Source of the DNA: Celerinatantimonas diazotrophica
Lineage (GTDB): Bacteria > Pseudomonadota > Gammaproteobacteria > Enterobacterales > Celerinatantimonadaceae
Reading direction: 5' to 3'
Assembly: GCF_004339545.1 (NCBI RefSeq)
Contig: NZ_SMGD01000011.1
Span: 310,001 to 374,000, forward strand
DNA length: 64,000 nucleotides
Shown here: piece after piece, positions 10,460 through 19,428 of the stretch
Layout: every line of letters starts with the position of its first letter
Numbering within the stretch: the first letter of the stretch is position 1
Program-made: the position numbers and the translations under genes
Notes under the pieces: model-generated
The model's database searches: none
What the model was told of the DNA's origin: nothing
Seen by the model: the letters and a program-made list of their open reading frames with translations, nothing else

Positions 10460-10935
10460 GTAAAAATTAATATAACGATTCTATTTAATTCTAATAAAAA
10501 CTATGACAAGCCAATCATTCAAGAGGTTGGTGAATATATTCAGGCTCAAAGAAATGAGTGAAATATCTATATGGAAGAAGCGATATCTTCACTCGATATT
10601 CCAATTGTCGGTATAAAATGCTCTTATGAATGAACGGATGATCACCCTCACATTCCCTATGTAGCAACGAATAGTCAGGCTTTGATAGGTGCAGCATTTC
10701 AACATTTATCAGAAAAGGGCTTACAGAATTTCGATTGTTATGGATTGTCGGCTCAAAGCATTATCGCTGGGCTCATGAACGTCATAGAGCATCACAATAT
10801 CATCAATGAAAATAGTTACTCTGGATCCCTCTATTTAGGTCATGAAACAAATATAAAAATATGGCGTACGATATGAATAGGCTGGCAGAATAGATACTCA
10901 ATTGTCTTTGGCTTATTCACGCCAACGCCAATAGC
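10460..10935 (+). pseudogene. xylR: xylR (xylose-operon regulator), decayed
   Basis: The + strand carries a recognisable relic of the LacI-like sensor half of XylR. One frame reads INITILFNSNK, then PIIQEVGEYIQAQRNE, a TGA (10559-10561), NIYMEEA, SSLDIPIVGIKCSYE, a second TGA (10631-10633), then PYVATNSQALIGAAFQHLSE and KGLQNFDCYGL. The match continues in another frame as RWAHERHRA, and after a further shift as NRLAE followed by TAG at 10891-10893. Family counterparts are LLFNANKAYD, GVGEYLQ, DVPIVGV, YIATDNYALVESAFLHLKEKG and FAFYGLP. At least three nonsense codons, two frameshifts, an internal deletion of roughly 35 residues before SSLDIP, and no AraC-type C-terminus. No xylose genes are nearby. 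Confidence 0.85.
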
Positions 10936-10986
10936 CAGAACTCAGGTTGGATATTAGAGAGGTTTATATTTTGATAGGCAATATTA

Positions 10987-11017
10987 ATGGTGGGTCGAAA
11001 TTGCCCCAACCCACCAT
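10987..11017. terminator. Hairpin downstream of xylR relic
   Basis: 9-bp stem ATGGTGGGT (10987-10995) / ACCCACCAT (11009-11017). No clear T-tract on either strand. It may be the old xylR terminator. Confidence 0.35.
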
Positions 11018-11029
11018 AATGAGCATCAC

Positions 11030-11059
11030 AATGCCAATTGAACCAAAACAATTGGCATT
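11030..11059. terminator. Hairpin downstream of gldA
   Basis: Perfect 11-bp stem AATGCCAATTG (11030-11040) / CAATTGGCATT (11049-11059), 8-nt loop, 18 bp beyond the gldA stop. Likely ends gldA transcription, although the U-tract is weak. Confidence 0.5.
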
Positions 11060-11076
11060 TATAGCAGCAAAGCTAA

Positions 11077-12183
11077 CTAGCCTTGCTCTTTATAACGATG
11101 CGCCATGTTATTGGCAGCAACCATCGCATTATAGACATCCGTTTCAGACACAGATTTGACCATATTGCCCATCGTATCGTCTTTATCACAGGCAATCGCG
11201 GCAACTTTACGCCACTCTGATTCCACAAATTTTTGTAGACCCATATCCTCGAGTGTTAACGGCAATCCTGCGGTTTTAATAATGCGGACAACATTATCGA
11301 TCTCTTCCTTAGGCGCATTTTCCAGCACTAGCTGAGTCAGCAGGCCAAATACCACTTTCTCACCATGCTGTGCTTTGTGCAGATCGGGAACTGCTGACAT
11401 CCCATTGTTCACTGCGTGTGCCGCAGCAAGACCGCCAGACTCAGCACCAACACCACTTAAATAAATGGTTGCTTCTATCGTTTGTTCAAGTGCCGGTGTC
11501 GTCACTTTATTTTTCAGAGCGTCCATGGCAGCAGCCACGTTTTCACTCAAAACCTCATAACATAAGCGAGCCAAACCCAGACCGGTTCGTGATGGTTTTT
11601 TCAATACCAAATTCACACCGTCACACGCATAACAAGCGCGGGCTTCAAAGTAGGTTGCTAACGCATCCCCAACTCCAGCCGCGAAGAAACGCACCGGGGC
11701 TCCCGCCAAAATATCGGTATCGGCAATCACTGCATCAGGGTTTTGAGGTAAGAATAGGTAATGATCGAACTCACCCTCTTGGGTATAAATCACCGATAAA
11801 GCCGTACATGGCGCATCTGTAGAAGCAATGGTAGGATACAAGATGACTGGTAATTTTTGGTGATATGCGGTCGCTTTGGCTGTATCCAACGTTTTACCAC
11901 CGCCAATCCCCACGATGACATTAGCGTTCGTTTCTTTTGCCAAAGCAATATTACGATCGATTTCTTGTTGCGTGCACTCATACTGAAATTTTTCAGCTAC
12001 CGCAGTCAAGCCCTCGGTATTTTCAATCGCAGAAATAGCTTCCTGTTCAACTTTAGAAAGAATAAATTCATCACAGATGATAAATGCATTATTGCCAAAA
12101 TCTTTGACATAGTCAGGTAGCTGAGCCAATAAATTAGTGCCAATAACAAACTTTTTAGGTGATGTGACGGATCGTGGCGTCAT
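11077..12183 (-). CDS. gldA: Glycerol dehydrogenase (NAD+, metal-dependent)
   Basis: 368 residues, normal length for GldA. The N-terminal Rossmann half carries VGIGGGKTLDTAKATA. The middle carries PTIASTDAPCTALSVIY. The C-terminal helical half supplies the metal ligands in GVGDALATYFEA (Asp), GGLAAAHAVNNG (His) and KAQHGEKVVFG (His). Oxidises glycerol to dihydroxyacetone with NAD+ in the cytoplasm. Alone in its transcription unit, between the xylR relic and a MITE-like element; dihydroxyacetone kinase genes are not seen in the window. Confidence 0.93.
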   Translation of the reverse strand: MTPRSVTSPKKFVIGTNLLAQLPDYVKDFGNNAFIICDEFILSKVEQEAISAIENTEGLTAVAEKFQYECTQQEIDRNIALAKETNANVIVGIGGGKTLDTAKATAYHQKLPVILYPTIASTDAPCTALSVIYTQEGEFDHYLFLPQNPDAVIADTDILAGAPVRFFAAGVGDALATYFEARACYACDGVNLVLKKPSRTGLGLARLCYEVLSENVAAAMDALKNKVTTPALEQTIEATIYLSGVGAESGGLAAAHAVNNGMSAVPDLHKAQHGEKVVFGLLTQLVLENAPKEEIDNVVRIIKTAGLPLTLEDMGLQKFVESEWRKVAAIACDKDDTMGNMVKSVSETDVYNAMVAANNMAHRYKEQG

Positions 12184-12328
12184 ATTATGTTCCTCGTTAG
12201 TTCACAAATTACTTACATATAGTAGTCCCTATCTTATTGATATTCTATGAGTTTGAACATATTCTTCACATTTATTGGCAAAAATAACAGTTCTTGAAGA
12301 AAACACCCGAATGATTGCGGTTTGCTTG

Positions 12329-12597
12329 CTAGGGACTGTTGACCTTTTGTGATTAGTTTTGCAGAAATCTGAGAGGGATTTAGGCAAGGCAAACGTTGTG
12401 CCGTGTAGTTATTCTCCACAAAGAACGTTTAACGCTGGATAAATTCCTCTCAGATACTGCCCTTGGGGTTCATTTAAACGCATCCTGAACTTTGTTGCCC
12501 CCTGCTTGCTTCACTCATTAAGCGACGCAGGGTGCGCCGCGTTCAAAATGCGTTTAATTTGAACAAAATTCAACCACCAAAGGTCAACAGTCCCTAG
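12329..12597. mobile_element. MITE-like element, 269 bp including CTAG flanks
   Basis: A 19-bp perfect inverted repeat, CTAGGGACTGTTGACCTTT at 12329-12347 and its complement at 12579-12597, encloses 231 bp without a transposase. The arms continue imperfectly for about 10 more bases. If the outermost CTAG on each side is the target duplication, the terminal repeat is GGACTGTTGACCTTT. CTAG (YTAR) targets are typical of IS5-group elements, so trans-mobilisation by such an IS is plausible. The interior holds further inverted segments (CTCTCAGAT / ATCTGAGAG) and a GC-rich hairpin area near 12500-12540. Confidence 0.75.
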
Positions 12598-12686
12598 GTG
12601 TTTGGCAATAAAAGTTGACGGTCTATCGAACAGGAGTTTATGACTCCAGTTGCACAATTTAGAGAGCATTGTGCAATCGCATTAAA

Positions 12687-12706
12687 AAGGCACCCAAAGG
12701 TGCCTT
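12687..12706 (-). terminator. Terminator of the chemoreceptor gene
   Basis: 8-bp stem AAGGCACC (12687-12694) / GGTGCCTT (12699-12706), CAAA loop. On the minus strand it is followed by a T-tract, 40 bp past the stop codon at 12745. Confidence 0.75.
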
Positions 12707-12744
12707 AAAAAGCCTACGCTTAACGACTAACATCGCAATACAAG

Positions 12745-14637
12745 CTATTTCGTAAGCTTAAATTTTCTAACTTGTACAATCAGCTTCTGAGACATCTCAT
12801 TTAAGTGCTTCGCCTGCATAGAACCTTCCTCTGAATCCTCATTTAAACGCTCAGAAATAACCTTAATAGACTCAGTGTTAGCATTAATCTCTCTACTAAC
12901 CACAGCTTGCTCTTCTGCTGCGGTAGCAATCTGAGCGGCCATGTTATTGATTGCTTCGGTGTATTTTTTGATCTCTTTGAAGCTATCGGCAGCATTACTG
13001 GTATCCTCAACACTCTGGATAGCCAAATTGTGACACTGATTCATGACCTCAACCGCCTCGGATGTTGTTCCTTGAAGTTTTTTGATCATTTGGCTTATTT
13101 CTTCTGTCGAAGTTCGAGTTCTTGCGGAGAGCGAGCGCACCTCATCCGCCACAACAGCAAACCCCCGCCCTTGCTCTCCAGCACGAGCAGCTTCGATAGC
13201 GGCATTCAGCGCCAGCAGGTTAGTTTGTTCGGCAATATCATTAATTGATGAGACTATCGTAGTGATCTGTTCGCCTTGCTGGTTAAGGTCTTCGATTACC
13301 TTGCTTGCACTTTTGACCTCTTCAGAAAGCTTATGAATAGATTCCTCGCTTTTTTGTGACAGCTGGTTACCTCTATTACTAACCTCGACCGTATTTGTAG
13401 CGCTTTGAGACGTCTCTTCGGCAATATTAGCTATCTCACCGGTCGTGGTCGACATTTCCGTCATAGCGGTTGCAACCATCGTGACTTCATTCTGTTGATT
13501 AGCAATGCTTGACTGTCGCTCACTTGAACAACGGGCACTAATATCTGACTGGTTAAGTACTTCGTGGGATATCTGATTCACAGTCGAGATAATGCCGCGC
13601 AGCTTTTCAACAAACTGATTAAAGCTTCTGGCCAAATCGCCCACTTCGTCATTGGCTTTGGCATCAATATGTACCGTTAGGTCACCTTCCCCCTCAGCAA
13701 TATCGCTAAGTGCAGCCGATACTGAAAACAAGTCTGAAAGCATATAACGGAGCGCACCACCCAAAATAATAATTGCCAATATAAACATAATGACAGCAGT
13801 TATGATTTGGTATGTCAGTTGCTTTTGCACCGGCTTAAACAGCACTTTCTTTTGACTCATGAGAACCAGATACCAGTTGGTTCCCTTCACGCGGGATACA
13901 GTCAATAGGTACGGAACACCGTTGACTTTAGTATCCAGCAAATTAACTTGATCGGCATGCTCAATTAATTCATTTGCTGAGACATCATGAGTCAGTTCAG
14001 TAAAGTCTTTATTTTCTAGCTGTGAGTTTGGATGAGCGATTATCTTGCCAGTTGCGGAAAGTAAAAAGGCAGTGCCATTACCCGGAACCTTAATTGAGAG
14101 AATATCTTCTTTGATCTTATTAAGTGGCAAAGTCGCCATGACCACCCCAGTGACTTTGCCATCAATCACGACTTGCTTTGAAACAGTCGTGATTAACTCA
14201 CCGCTTGATGCTCCGACATAAGGCTCACTAAGGTACACTTGTGAGCTATTGATAGCATGTGTATACCAAGGCCGAACGCGTGGGTCATAACCGGCTTTGG
14301 TATTCAACCCATTCGGCCGATAAGTATCCCCAGCAACGGTACCATATAAAACCGAACCGAAACCACCAGCCATATCAATCGTCTTAATCTGACTGATAAT
14401 TTTCTCGGTGGTATCCGTTCGGCTTAATGCATCTGCCATGGCCGAAACCATACTCTTCTTCTCATTCAACCATTCGCTTATTGTTCTAGCACTACTTTTG
14501 CTATAAAGCGTATTTGAAGAGGTGATGCTATTGAGTATTTGTGTTCGAATCGAATAGAAAGAGATGCTGGCCTGAACACACGCAAGAGCAGCAACGATCA
14601 ACCCACTAATAATGAGTAGTTTCTTAGTCAGAGTCAT
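12745..14637 (-). CDS. Methyl-accepting chemotaxis protein, dCache type
   Basis: 630 residues. First membrane helix about 7-27; periplasmic double-Cache sensor about 35-275 (with [13 protein letters not shown], the usual small-molecule pocket signature of dCache_1, and a membrane-proximal [16 protein letters not shown]); second helix about 280-305. HAMP (about 305-358) and a cytoplasmic signalling domain follow, whose tip contains [18 protein letters not shown] and [13 protein letters not shown]. The dCache pocket motif suggests amino acids or similar ligands, but the ligand is not predictable with confidence. Couples to CheA/CheW. Stand-alone gene. Confidence 0.93.
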   Translation of the reverse strand: MTLTKKLLIISGLIVAALACVQASISFYSIRTQILNSITSSNTLYSKSSARTISEWLNEKKSMVSAMADALSRTDTTEKIISQIKTIDMAGGFGSVLYGTVAGDTYRPNGLNTKAGYDPRVRPWYTHAINSSQVYLSEPYVGASSGELITTVSKQVVIDGKVTGVVMATLPLNKIKEDILSIKVPGNGTAFLLSATGKIIAHPNSQLENKDFTELTHDVSANELIEHADQVNLLDTKVNGVPYLLTVSRVKGTNWYLVLMSQKKVLFKPVQKQLTYQIITAVIMFILAIIILGGALRYMLSDLFSVSAALSDIAEGEGDLTVHIDAKANDEVGDLARSFNQFVEKLRGIISTVNQISHEVLNQSDISARCSSERQSSIANQQNEVTMVATAMTEMSTTTGEIANIAEETSQSATNTVEVSNRGNQLSQKSEESIHKLSEEVKSASKVIEDLNQQGEQITTIVSSINDIAEQTNLLALNAAIEAARAGEQGRGFAVVADEVRSLSARTRTSTEEISQMIKKLQGTTSEAVEVMNQCHNLAIQSVEDTSNAADSFKEIKKYTEAINNMAAQIATAAEEQAVVSREINANTESIKVISERLNEDSEEGSMQAKHLNEMSQKLIVQVRKFKLTK

Positions 14638-14825
14638 GAAGGGCGAACCCCTTATTTAATATATCCTAAAATAAGTCTATACCATGATTTATATCTGGGT
14701 TCAGAATGCAGCGGTATAAACGTCCCAAACTTTGCTAGACACTTTTAATCTTGAGATGGCAATTTAGTTATGCAGAACACCGTCAGATCAAGTCTACATT
14801 AGTACACCTTGGACATACTTATATT
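14638..14825. other. Upstream region of the chemoreceptor gene
   Basis: About 190 bp with the presumed promoter of the minus-strand chemoreceptor gene; no other feature recognised. Confidence 0.4.
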
Positions 14826-15073
14826 TCATTGCGCCATATCACGATCTACGCTAATCAGTGCTCTTATGATAATTGCCGTGGTTCGAGGCTTGTTTGTGCT
14901 TAACTTCATCCTAGGCAGTTGCAGAGAGACACTTTTCGTATTTGCTCCATGCTCTTTGAACAACTGCCCCAATCTTAACGCCCATTTTTCAAAAGCCGAG
15001 AGCGCATTTAGATCATTCCACAGCACAGTGGCTAGTCCATCGTCAAGGTGACAAAGATGATTATGGGGGAGCT
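14826..15073 (-). pseudogene. Short orphan frame, possible gene remnant
   Basis: A minus-strand frame of about 80 codons, preceded by an in-frame TGA and ending at TGA 14826-14828. It reads like real protein (LWNDLNALSAFEKWALRLGQ, TNKPRTTAIIIRALISVDRD), with amphipathic helices and no low-complexity bias. I do not recognise the family and see no convincing start or ribosome binding site, so it could be the tail of a broken gene. It lies in a transposon-scarred interval. Confidence 0.25.
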
Positions 15074-15387
15074 CTTCGAGACACCATCAGATTCCTTTTT
15101 AATATGAGCTCAATCAGTGGAAAAACCTTGATAGAGAGCATTACCCTAGTCAATTTTTGAGTTATGTTTAGCTATCTCAGGCAATTCTTTCCACCAAGGC
15201 TATAAACAACACACCCCAGAGAAAAAACCAGCAACAGCAGCTTTAACCCGCGCAGGCTTCGTTATACCCGTGCATCATCAAGACCGCAATTAAATCATAC
15301 CGAACATTTGCTATATATAACTATTGCCATATGTAAATTTATGTAAAGTGACTCACATCGGTATATTCGGAGGCGGATTTGTTTGAG
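15074..15387. other. Intergenic, no gene seen
   Basis: About 310 bp between the orphan frame and the IS3 relic. Nothing supportable was found on either strand. Confidence 0.4.
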
Positions 15388-15934
15388 TCATGCTGCCGAG
15401 TCTTCGGCTAGTTGTCGATCATAGTTTTTCTCATATTCAACAGGTGGCATGTCACCGATAGGTTCAAGCAGGCGTTTGTTGTTGAACCAGTCAACAACCA
15501 GGCCAATGTGGCAAGTTCAACTTGTTCTACCCCTTTCCAGGGCCGATGACTTCTGTTTTGTACAGTCCGTTTATAGTCTCAGTCGTATGAATCACCGACA
15601 CGGCCAACAGGGCATTGAAGCCAGCTTCAGATAGTCGTTCAGAGTAGTGCGTGGACACGTATTGACTGCCATGATAGCTATGCTGAATAACACCTTTCGG
15701 TTGACCGCGTGCCCACCAGGCTTGCTCCAGTCCAAGACCAATTGAGTTTGCATCGACTTGACCACGCGCCAACCCACCATCTTGCGTGAAAAAACATCCG
15801 TTAAAAACGCCACATATATAGAGCCAGACTAGGTGGCCACATAAGTCATATCGGCCACCCAAAGTTGATTAGAGCACTTAGCGGTAAACTCCCGATTCTC
15901 TAGTTCAAGCTCTTTAATTTTAGCTGCTACACTC
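15388..15934 (-). pseudogene. IS3-family transposase, internally deleted and frameshifted
   Basis: The minus strand begins with AAKIKELELENREF, the leucine-zipper coiled coil typical of IS3 OrfA. It jumps directly to NQLWVADMTYVAT, the first DDE-proximal segment of OrfB, so the OrfA end and OrfB start have been deleted and fused. Further on, pieces in several frames read VAFLTDVFSRKMVGWRV, SQYVSTHYSERLSEAGFNA and ETINGLYKTEVIG, and the C-terminus VEYEKNYDRQLAED ending at TGA 15388-15390. The DSYDN-type segment with the second catalytic Asp is missing. An inactive IS3-family relic abutting the end of the MFS exporter gene. Confidence 0.85.
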
Positions 15935-17389
15935 TCAGGCAGCGGGGAGCTTCGCCGCTACCAACCTTAGCAACAGAAAACAAACGATGACCGCTGCACC
16001 CAAGTTATAAAGCATTCCTGTCACAAAAGCAGACGCATACTGATCGGCTAATTGCGTCTGTGCATGACTTGCCGATAGCACTGCAGTAAACAGAATGCCG
16101 ATCACAGCAACCCCCAAGGCGGCGCCAAGTTGCTGGATGGTAGAAATAACGCCGGAAGCCATTCCAGCTTGTTTTTCCTGAACAAAACTGAGTACTAAAT
16201 TCAGCAGAGGCGTCATGACAAATCCTTGACCAAACCCGACAATGAATAAGATCGGAATAAGGCGTTCTGCTATTAGCTTCCCGCCGGCTTCATGCACCTG
16301 TAAAATCAAGAAACCAATCGACACAGCATAGATAAACGCGCCAACAACAATCGCTCTTTCATCCCACCGGGCAACTAGTTTGGGTGCCGCTAGTGACGCC
16401 AAAACAAAGCCAACACTACACGGTGCAAAAATGCTTCCCGCGACAAATGGATCCACGCCTAACCCGGTTTGCACCAATAAAGCAAAACTCAAGAAAAATG
16501 AGCTGGATGTCGAGTAAACCAGTAATACGAGTAACGTTCCTAACGCGAAACGTCTTTGCAAAAGAAGTTGCATATCCACCAGCGGTAACTTGCCTGAACG
16601 CCGATTATGTTCTTGTTGTCGATAGAACAATATCAGCATCAATGCAGCGCCCCCCAGCGACCACAGACTCCACTCTGGCCACCCCTTTCCCGGACCTTCA
16701 AGCAGAGAAATCAGCAGCAGTGCCAACCCCAGGCTAACCAAAGCCACCCCACTCCAATCAAGATCGGGTCGTACCTTGGCATAAGATTCCGGGATAAAAC
16801 GGGCGGTCATGATGGCAATAACTCCGACAGGAATATTAATCAGAAAGATACTGCGCCAGCCCAGTCCAAAGAAATTTCCATGCACAATCCATCCACCTAA
16901 TACCTGGGCTGCGATGGCCGCCATGCCGAGAGTCATTCCTAATAAACCAAAAGCTCGCCGACTATCATTGCCAACAAAGTTAACCCGAATCGAGGCATAA
17001 ACTTGCGGAAACAACAACGCCGCCGCAAGCCCTTGCAGTACTCTTGCCCCGATAAGCATATCGACATGAGGTGCAATTCCACAAAGCAATGAAGCCAAGG
17101 TAAATCCGGCCATACCTAATATAAACAAGCGGCGGCGGCCGTACATATCACCGAGCCTGCCTCCCGTTATGAGTAGAATCCCAAACGCTAACTCATAACC
17201 AACCACAATCAATTCAATTTGTGAAAAACTCGCATTCAACCCGCTCTGCATACTCGGAATGGCAACATTTACCACAAATAAATCAAAAATAGTCACGAAA
17301 CCAGCGAGTAACAACACATATAAACCGCGCCAAGGAGGCGATTCAGGAGGGATTTTATCGATAATGAAAGGTTGAGAATGAGTTCTCAT
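15935..17389 (-). CDS. MFS multidrug exporter, DHA2 (EmrB/QacA) family
   Basis: 484 residues, about 14 hydrophobic segments as in the DHA2 family of H+/drug antiporters. Visible signatures: GRLGDMYGRRRLFILG (loop 2-3 motif A), GARVLQGLAAALLFPQ (motif B-like) and LGMTLGMAAIAAQVLGGWI (motif C-like). Inner-membrane export of toxic compounds is likely, substrate unknown. Divergent from an MmyB-type regulator gene about 105 bp away, which probably controls it. Its stop codon lies right at the edge of an IS3 relic, so transcription may run into that relic. Confidence 0.9.
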   Translation of the reverse strand: MRTHSQPFIIDKIPPESPPWRGLYVLLLAGFVTIFDLFVVNVAIPSMQSGLNASFSQIELIVVGYELAFGILLITGGRLGDMYGRRRLFILGMAGFTLASLLCGIAPHVDMLIGARVLQGLAAALLFPQVYASIRVNFVGNDSRRAFGLLGMTLGMAAIAAQVLGGWIVHGNFFGLGWRSIFLINIPVGVIAIMTARFIPESYAKVRPDLDWSGVALVSLGLALLLISLLEGPGKGWPEWSLWSLGGAALMLILFYRQQEHNRRSGKLPLVDMQLLLQRRFALGTLLVLLVYSTSSSFFLSFALLVQTGLGVDPFVAGSIFAPCSVGFVLASLAAPKLVARWDERAIVVGAFIYAVSIGFLILQVHEAGGKLIAERLIPILFIVGFGQGFVMTPLLNLVLSFVQEKQAGMASGVISTIQQLGAALGVAVIGILFTAVLSASHAQTQLADQYASAFVTGMLYNLGAAVIVCFLLLRLVAAKLPAA

Positions 17390-17495
17390 ATTGGATCTCC
17401 GAAACTATGAAAATATCATTCTATAACTTCATTAGACTGTTACAATTTAAAACATTATACTATTACTATTAGTGATACCATTCGTGAGAACATCG

Positions 17496-18305
17496 ATGCG
17501 AACCATGAAACGAACTCGTGACGAGCTTGCCACTTTTTTACGCTCTCGTCGTGAACGTCTCTCACCCAATGATGTAGGTTTACCAAGCGGAGGAAGACGG
17601 CGAACACCCGGGTTACGTAGAGAAGAAGTAGCAGCACTCGCCGGTGTGGGTTTAACTTGGTATACGTGGCTGGAACAAGGTCGCGATATCGGTGTATCTG
17701 CAACATTCTTAGATAATCTAGCAAAGGTTCTTCAGCTGGATGCCGCTGAACGCAGACATCTGTTTTTATTAGCCCATGAACGCCCACCCACTGAGCCAGG
17801 TAAAACCTGGTGTGTTGTCCCCGCTTTGATTCGGCGGCTTATGGATGATCTCGCACCACATCCTGCTTATGTATTAAATCTACGCTGGGATGTTCTAGCT
17901 TATAACCACACAGCCAACCAGCTATTTCATTTCAAGCAACACCCTAGCGAAAGACGAAATCTCTTAAGGATGTTATTTACCGACCCAGCCATGCGCGAGC
18001 TATTGATCGACTGGGAAATTGAGGCGCCGCGAATATTATCCAGTTTTCGCCGTGACTATGCGCGCTCTAACCAGGAAACAGTCATTAAAGAATTAGTGGA
18101 TGAATTAAAGAAAATATCGCCTGATTTTAATACCTGGTGGAAACAGCACGATGTACATGCGCCATGCAATGGCACTCGCTATTTACAAATCGATGGCGAA
18201 AGAACCACGTTTGAACACACCTCTTTAATTATTGATGCAGACCGTCATTTACGATTAGTCGTTTACGCACAAAGTGAAACCGCAACACAAAAAAGCCCGC
18301 AATGA
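17496..18305 (+). CDS. HTH regulator with MmyB-like ligand domain
   Basis: 269 residues from ATG 17496; ATG 17505 is equally possible, and a GTG at 17472 would add eight residues. N-terminal XRE-type HTH (about 3-75) has the MmyB-family signature RRTPGLRREEVAALAGVG and WYTWLEQGRDIGVS. The C-terminal half (about 95-265) matches the MmyB PAS-like ligand-binding domain (HPAYVLNLRWDVLAYN, LLRMLFTDPAMRELL). Such proteins bind small hydrophobic ligands and repress or activate an adjacent gene. The divergent DHA2 exporter is the obvious target. Confidence 0.88.
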   Translation: MRTMKRTRDELATFLRSRRERLSPNDVGLPSGGRRRTPGLRREEVAALAGVGLTWYTWLEQGRDIGVSATFLDNLAKVLQLDAAERRHLFLLAHERPPTEPGKTWCVVPALIRRLMDDLAPHPAYVLNLRWDVLAYNHTANQLFHFKQHPSERRNLLRMLFTDPAMRELLIDWEIEAPRILSSFRRDYARSNQETVIKELVDELKKISPDFNTWWKQHDVHAPCNGTRYLQIDGERTTFEHTSLIIDADRHLRLVVYAQSETATQKSPQ

Positions 18306-18320
18306 TACGGGCTCAAAAAT
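18294..18320 (+). terminator. Terminator of the MmyB-type regulator gene
   Basis: 6-bp GC stem AGCCCG (18294-18299) / CGGGCT (18308-18313) overlapping the stop codon, followed by CAAAAATTT. Weak T-tract, but position and stem are typical. Confidence 0.55.
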
Positions 18321-18340
18321 TTAAGTAAGAGTCAGATATT

Positions 18341-18372
18341 GCTACTGATAAAAAACAGTCGAATATCAATGA
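18341..18372. repeat. Faint copy of the guaA-end junction repeat (copy E)
   Basis: GCTACTGATA followed after a short gap by CAGTCGAATATCAATGA. This matches the junction repeats at 44.4 and 52.4 kb (GCTACTGATAG...CTCGAATATCAATGA) except for a deletion of about 9 bp. A weaker similarity to the right-arm segment continues to about 18430 (CTCAATATCATCGTCT). It lies just behind a terminator, as do the other copies. Proposed old island boundary; chance similarity is possible. Confidence 0.4.
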
Positions 18373-18615
18373 AAAATAAATAAATGATTAGAACAATCAT
18401 ATTTCTCAATATCATCGTCTGTACGATGCTCAGCATTTTTGATTTGGCTGAACACCAACGAATTTAAAACAACAGTTGAATGGGCTGCGAGATCCAAACG
18501 TAATCTGCATCGTCAAAAACAATCACAGTGTCATAGATCACTGAGTAGATACCTTCTTGTGTTTATTATTCAATACTCAACCTAGCTAACGGTTTTCTTT
18601 GGCCATCGAGGCTCA

Positions 18616-19428
18616 TTAGCAACCGCGTTTGGGTAGGGATAAATAAGCCATCACAACGCGATCTCGAAATGACTGATCAAGATGTCTTTGCTTTTGACGA
18701 TATGCTTGGCAAAAATCGACTGGTTGTCCTTGCGTATGAATCAGCAGATTAGCCTTTATCGCACTAAGTTTGTTATCCCATTCCCCTCTCAAGGCAATGG
18801 GTACGGTGGGAAGCGTTGCCAATATACGCTCAGAGAGAAGAAATTGACTATCCATCGTCATCGCAAGCATGTCATCATTCGCCTCCCCCATCCAACTATC
18901 ACCTTTACGGTCAACATAGATCAGCGGCAAAAACGGGGCTAATGCAGGGCAAATATCATTACCATAAACCTCAACATCCCAATAAGATCGTGCGATCTTA
19001 ATAAACTGCTCAAAGCTGGCAATGCTCGAAAAATGAGACTGGGTAAGAGGCAAAATTTCTACTCTGGGCTTATTGGGATGAACGGTATCGTTAGAGACAT
19101 CAACATACCAGTCACCCAAAATCATAGCATTTTGAAAATATTCACCACGAAGCGATCCCCAAACTTTCTCAAGTGTCGCGCCTTTTGCTAACGCCTCGCG
19201 GATTAACACCAATCCAGGCTCTGTCGCTTTAGGTAACGCTTTCTGCAAAAGAGTAAACACTTCATCACGGATCTCTTTACAACGCCCTAAAGGATAAGCT
19301 TTATCTAAAAATACCGGATAATCATTCGCGAGTTTTAAATCCACCTTTAAGCGTAAATATGCTAAATCATTCGCAATCGTATTAATTTGTTTTTCATCCC
19401 ACTGAGTGTCCCCCGTCAAATGATTCAT
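18616..19428 (-). CDS. Unknown protein, last gene of the giant-protein export operon
   Basis: 270 residues, no signal peptide or membrane segment, so probably cytoplasmic. I do not recognise a family. Features: mixed charged/helical N-terminus (NTIANDLAYLRLKVDLKLA), a middle with WGSLRGEYFQNAMILGDWYV, and a C-terminus SFRDRVVMAYLSLPKRGC. The start codon overlaps the stop of the M50-HlyD gene by one base (TAATG), which strongly implies translational coupling and a role in the same process. It could be a chaperone, a gating factor or a modification enzyme for the giant substrate. Confidence 0.75.
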   Translation of the reverse strand: MNHLTGDTQWDEKQINTIANDLAYLRLKVDLKLANDYPVFLDKAYPLGRCKEIRDEVFTLLQKALPKATEPGLVLIREALAKGATLEKVWGSLRGEYFQNAMILGDWYVDVSNDTVHPNKPRVEILPLTQSHFSSIASFEQFIKIARSYWDVEVYGNDICPALAPFLPLIYVDRKGDSWMGEANDDMLAMTMDSQFLLSERILATLPTVPIALRGEWDNKLSAIKANLLIHTQGQPVDFCQAYRQKQRHLDQSFRDRVVMAYLSLPKRGC

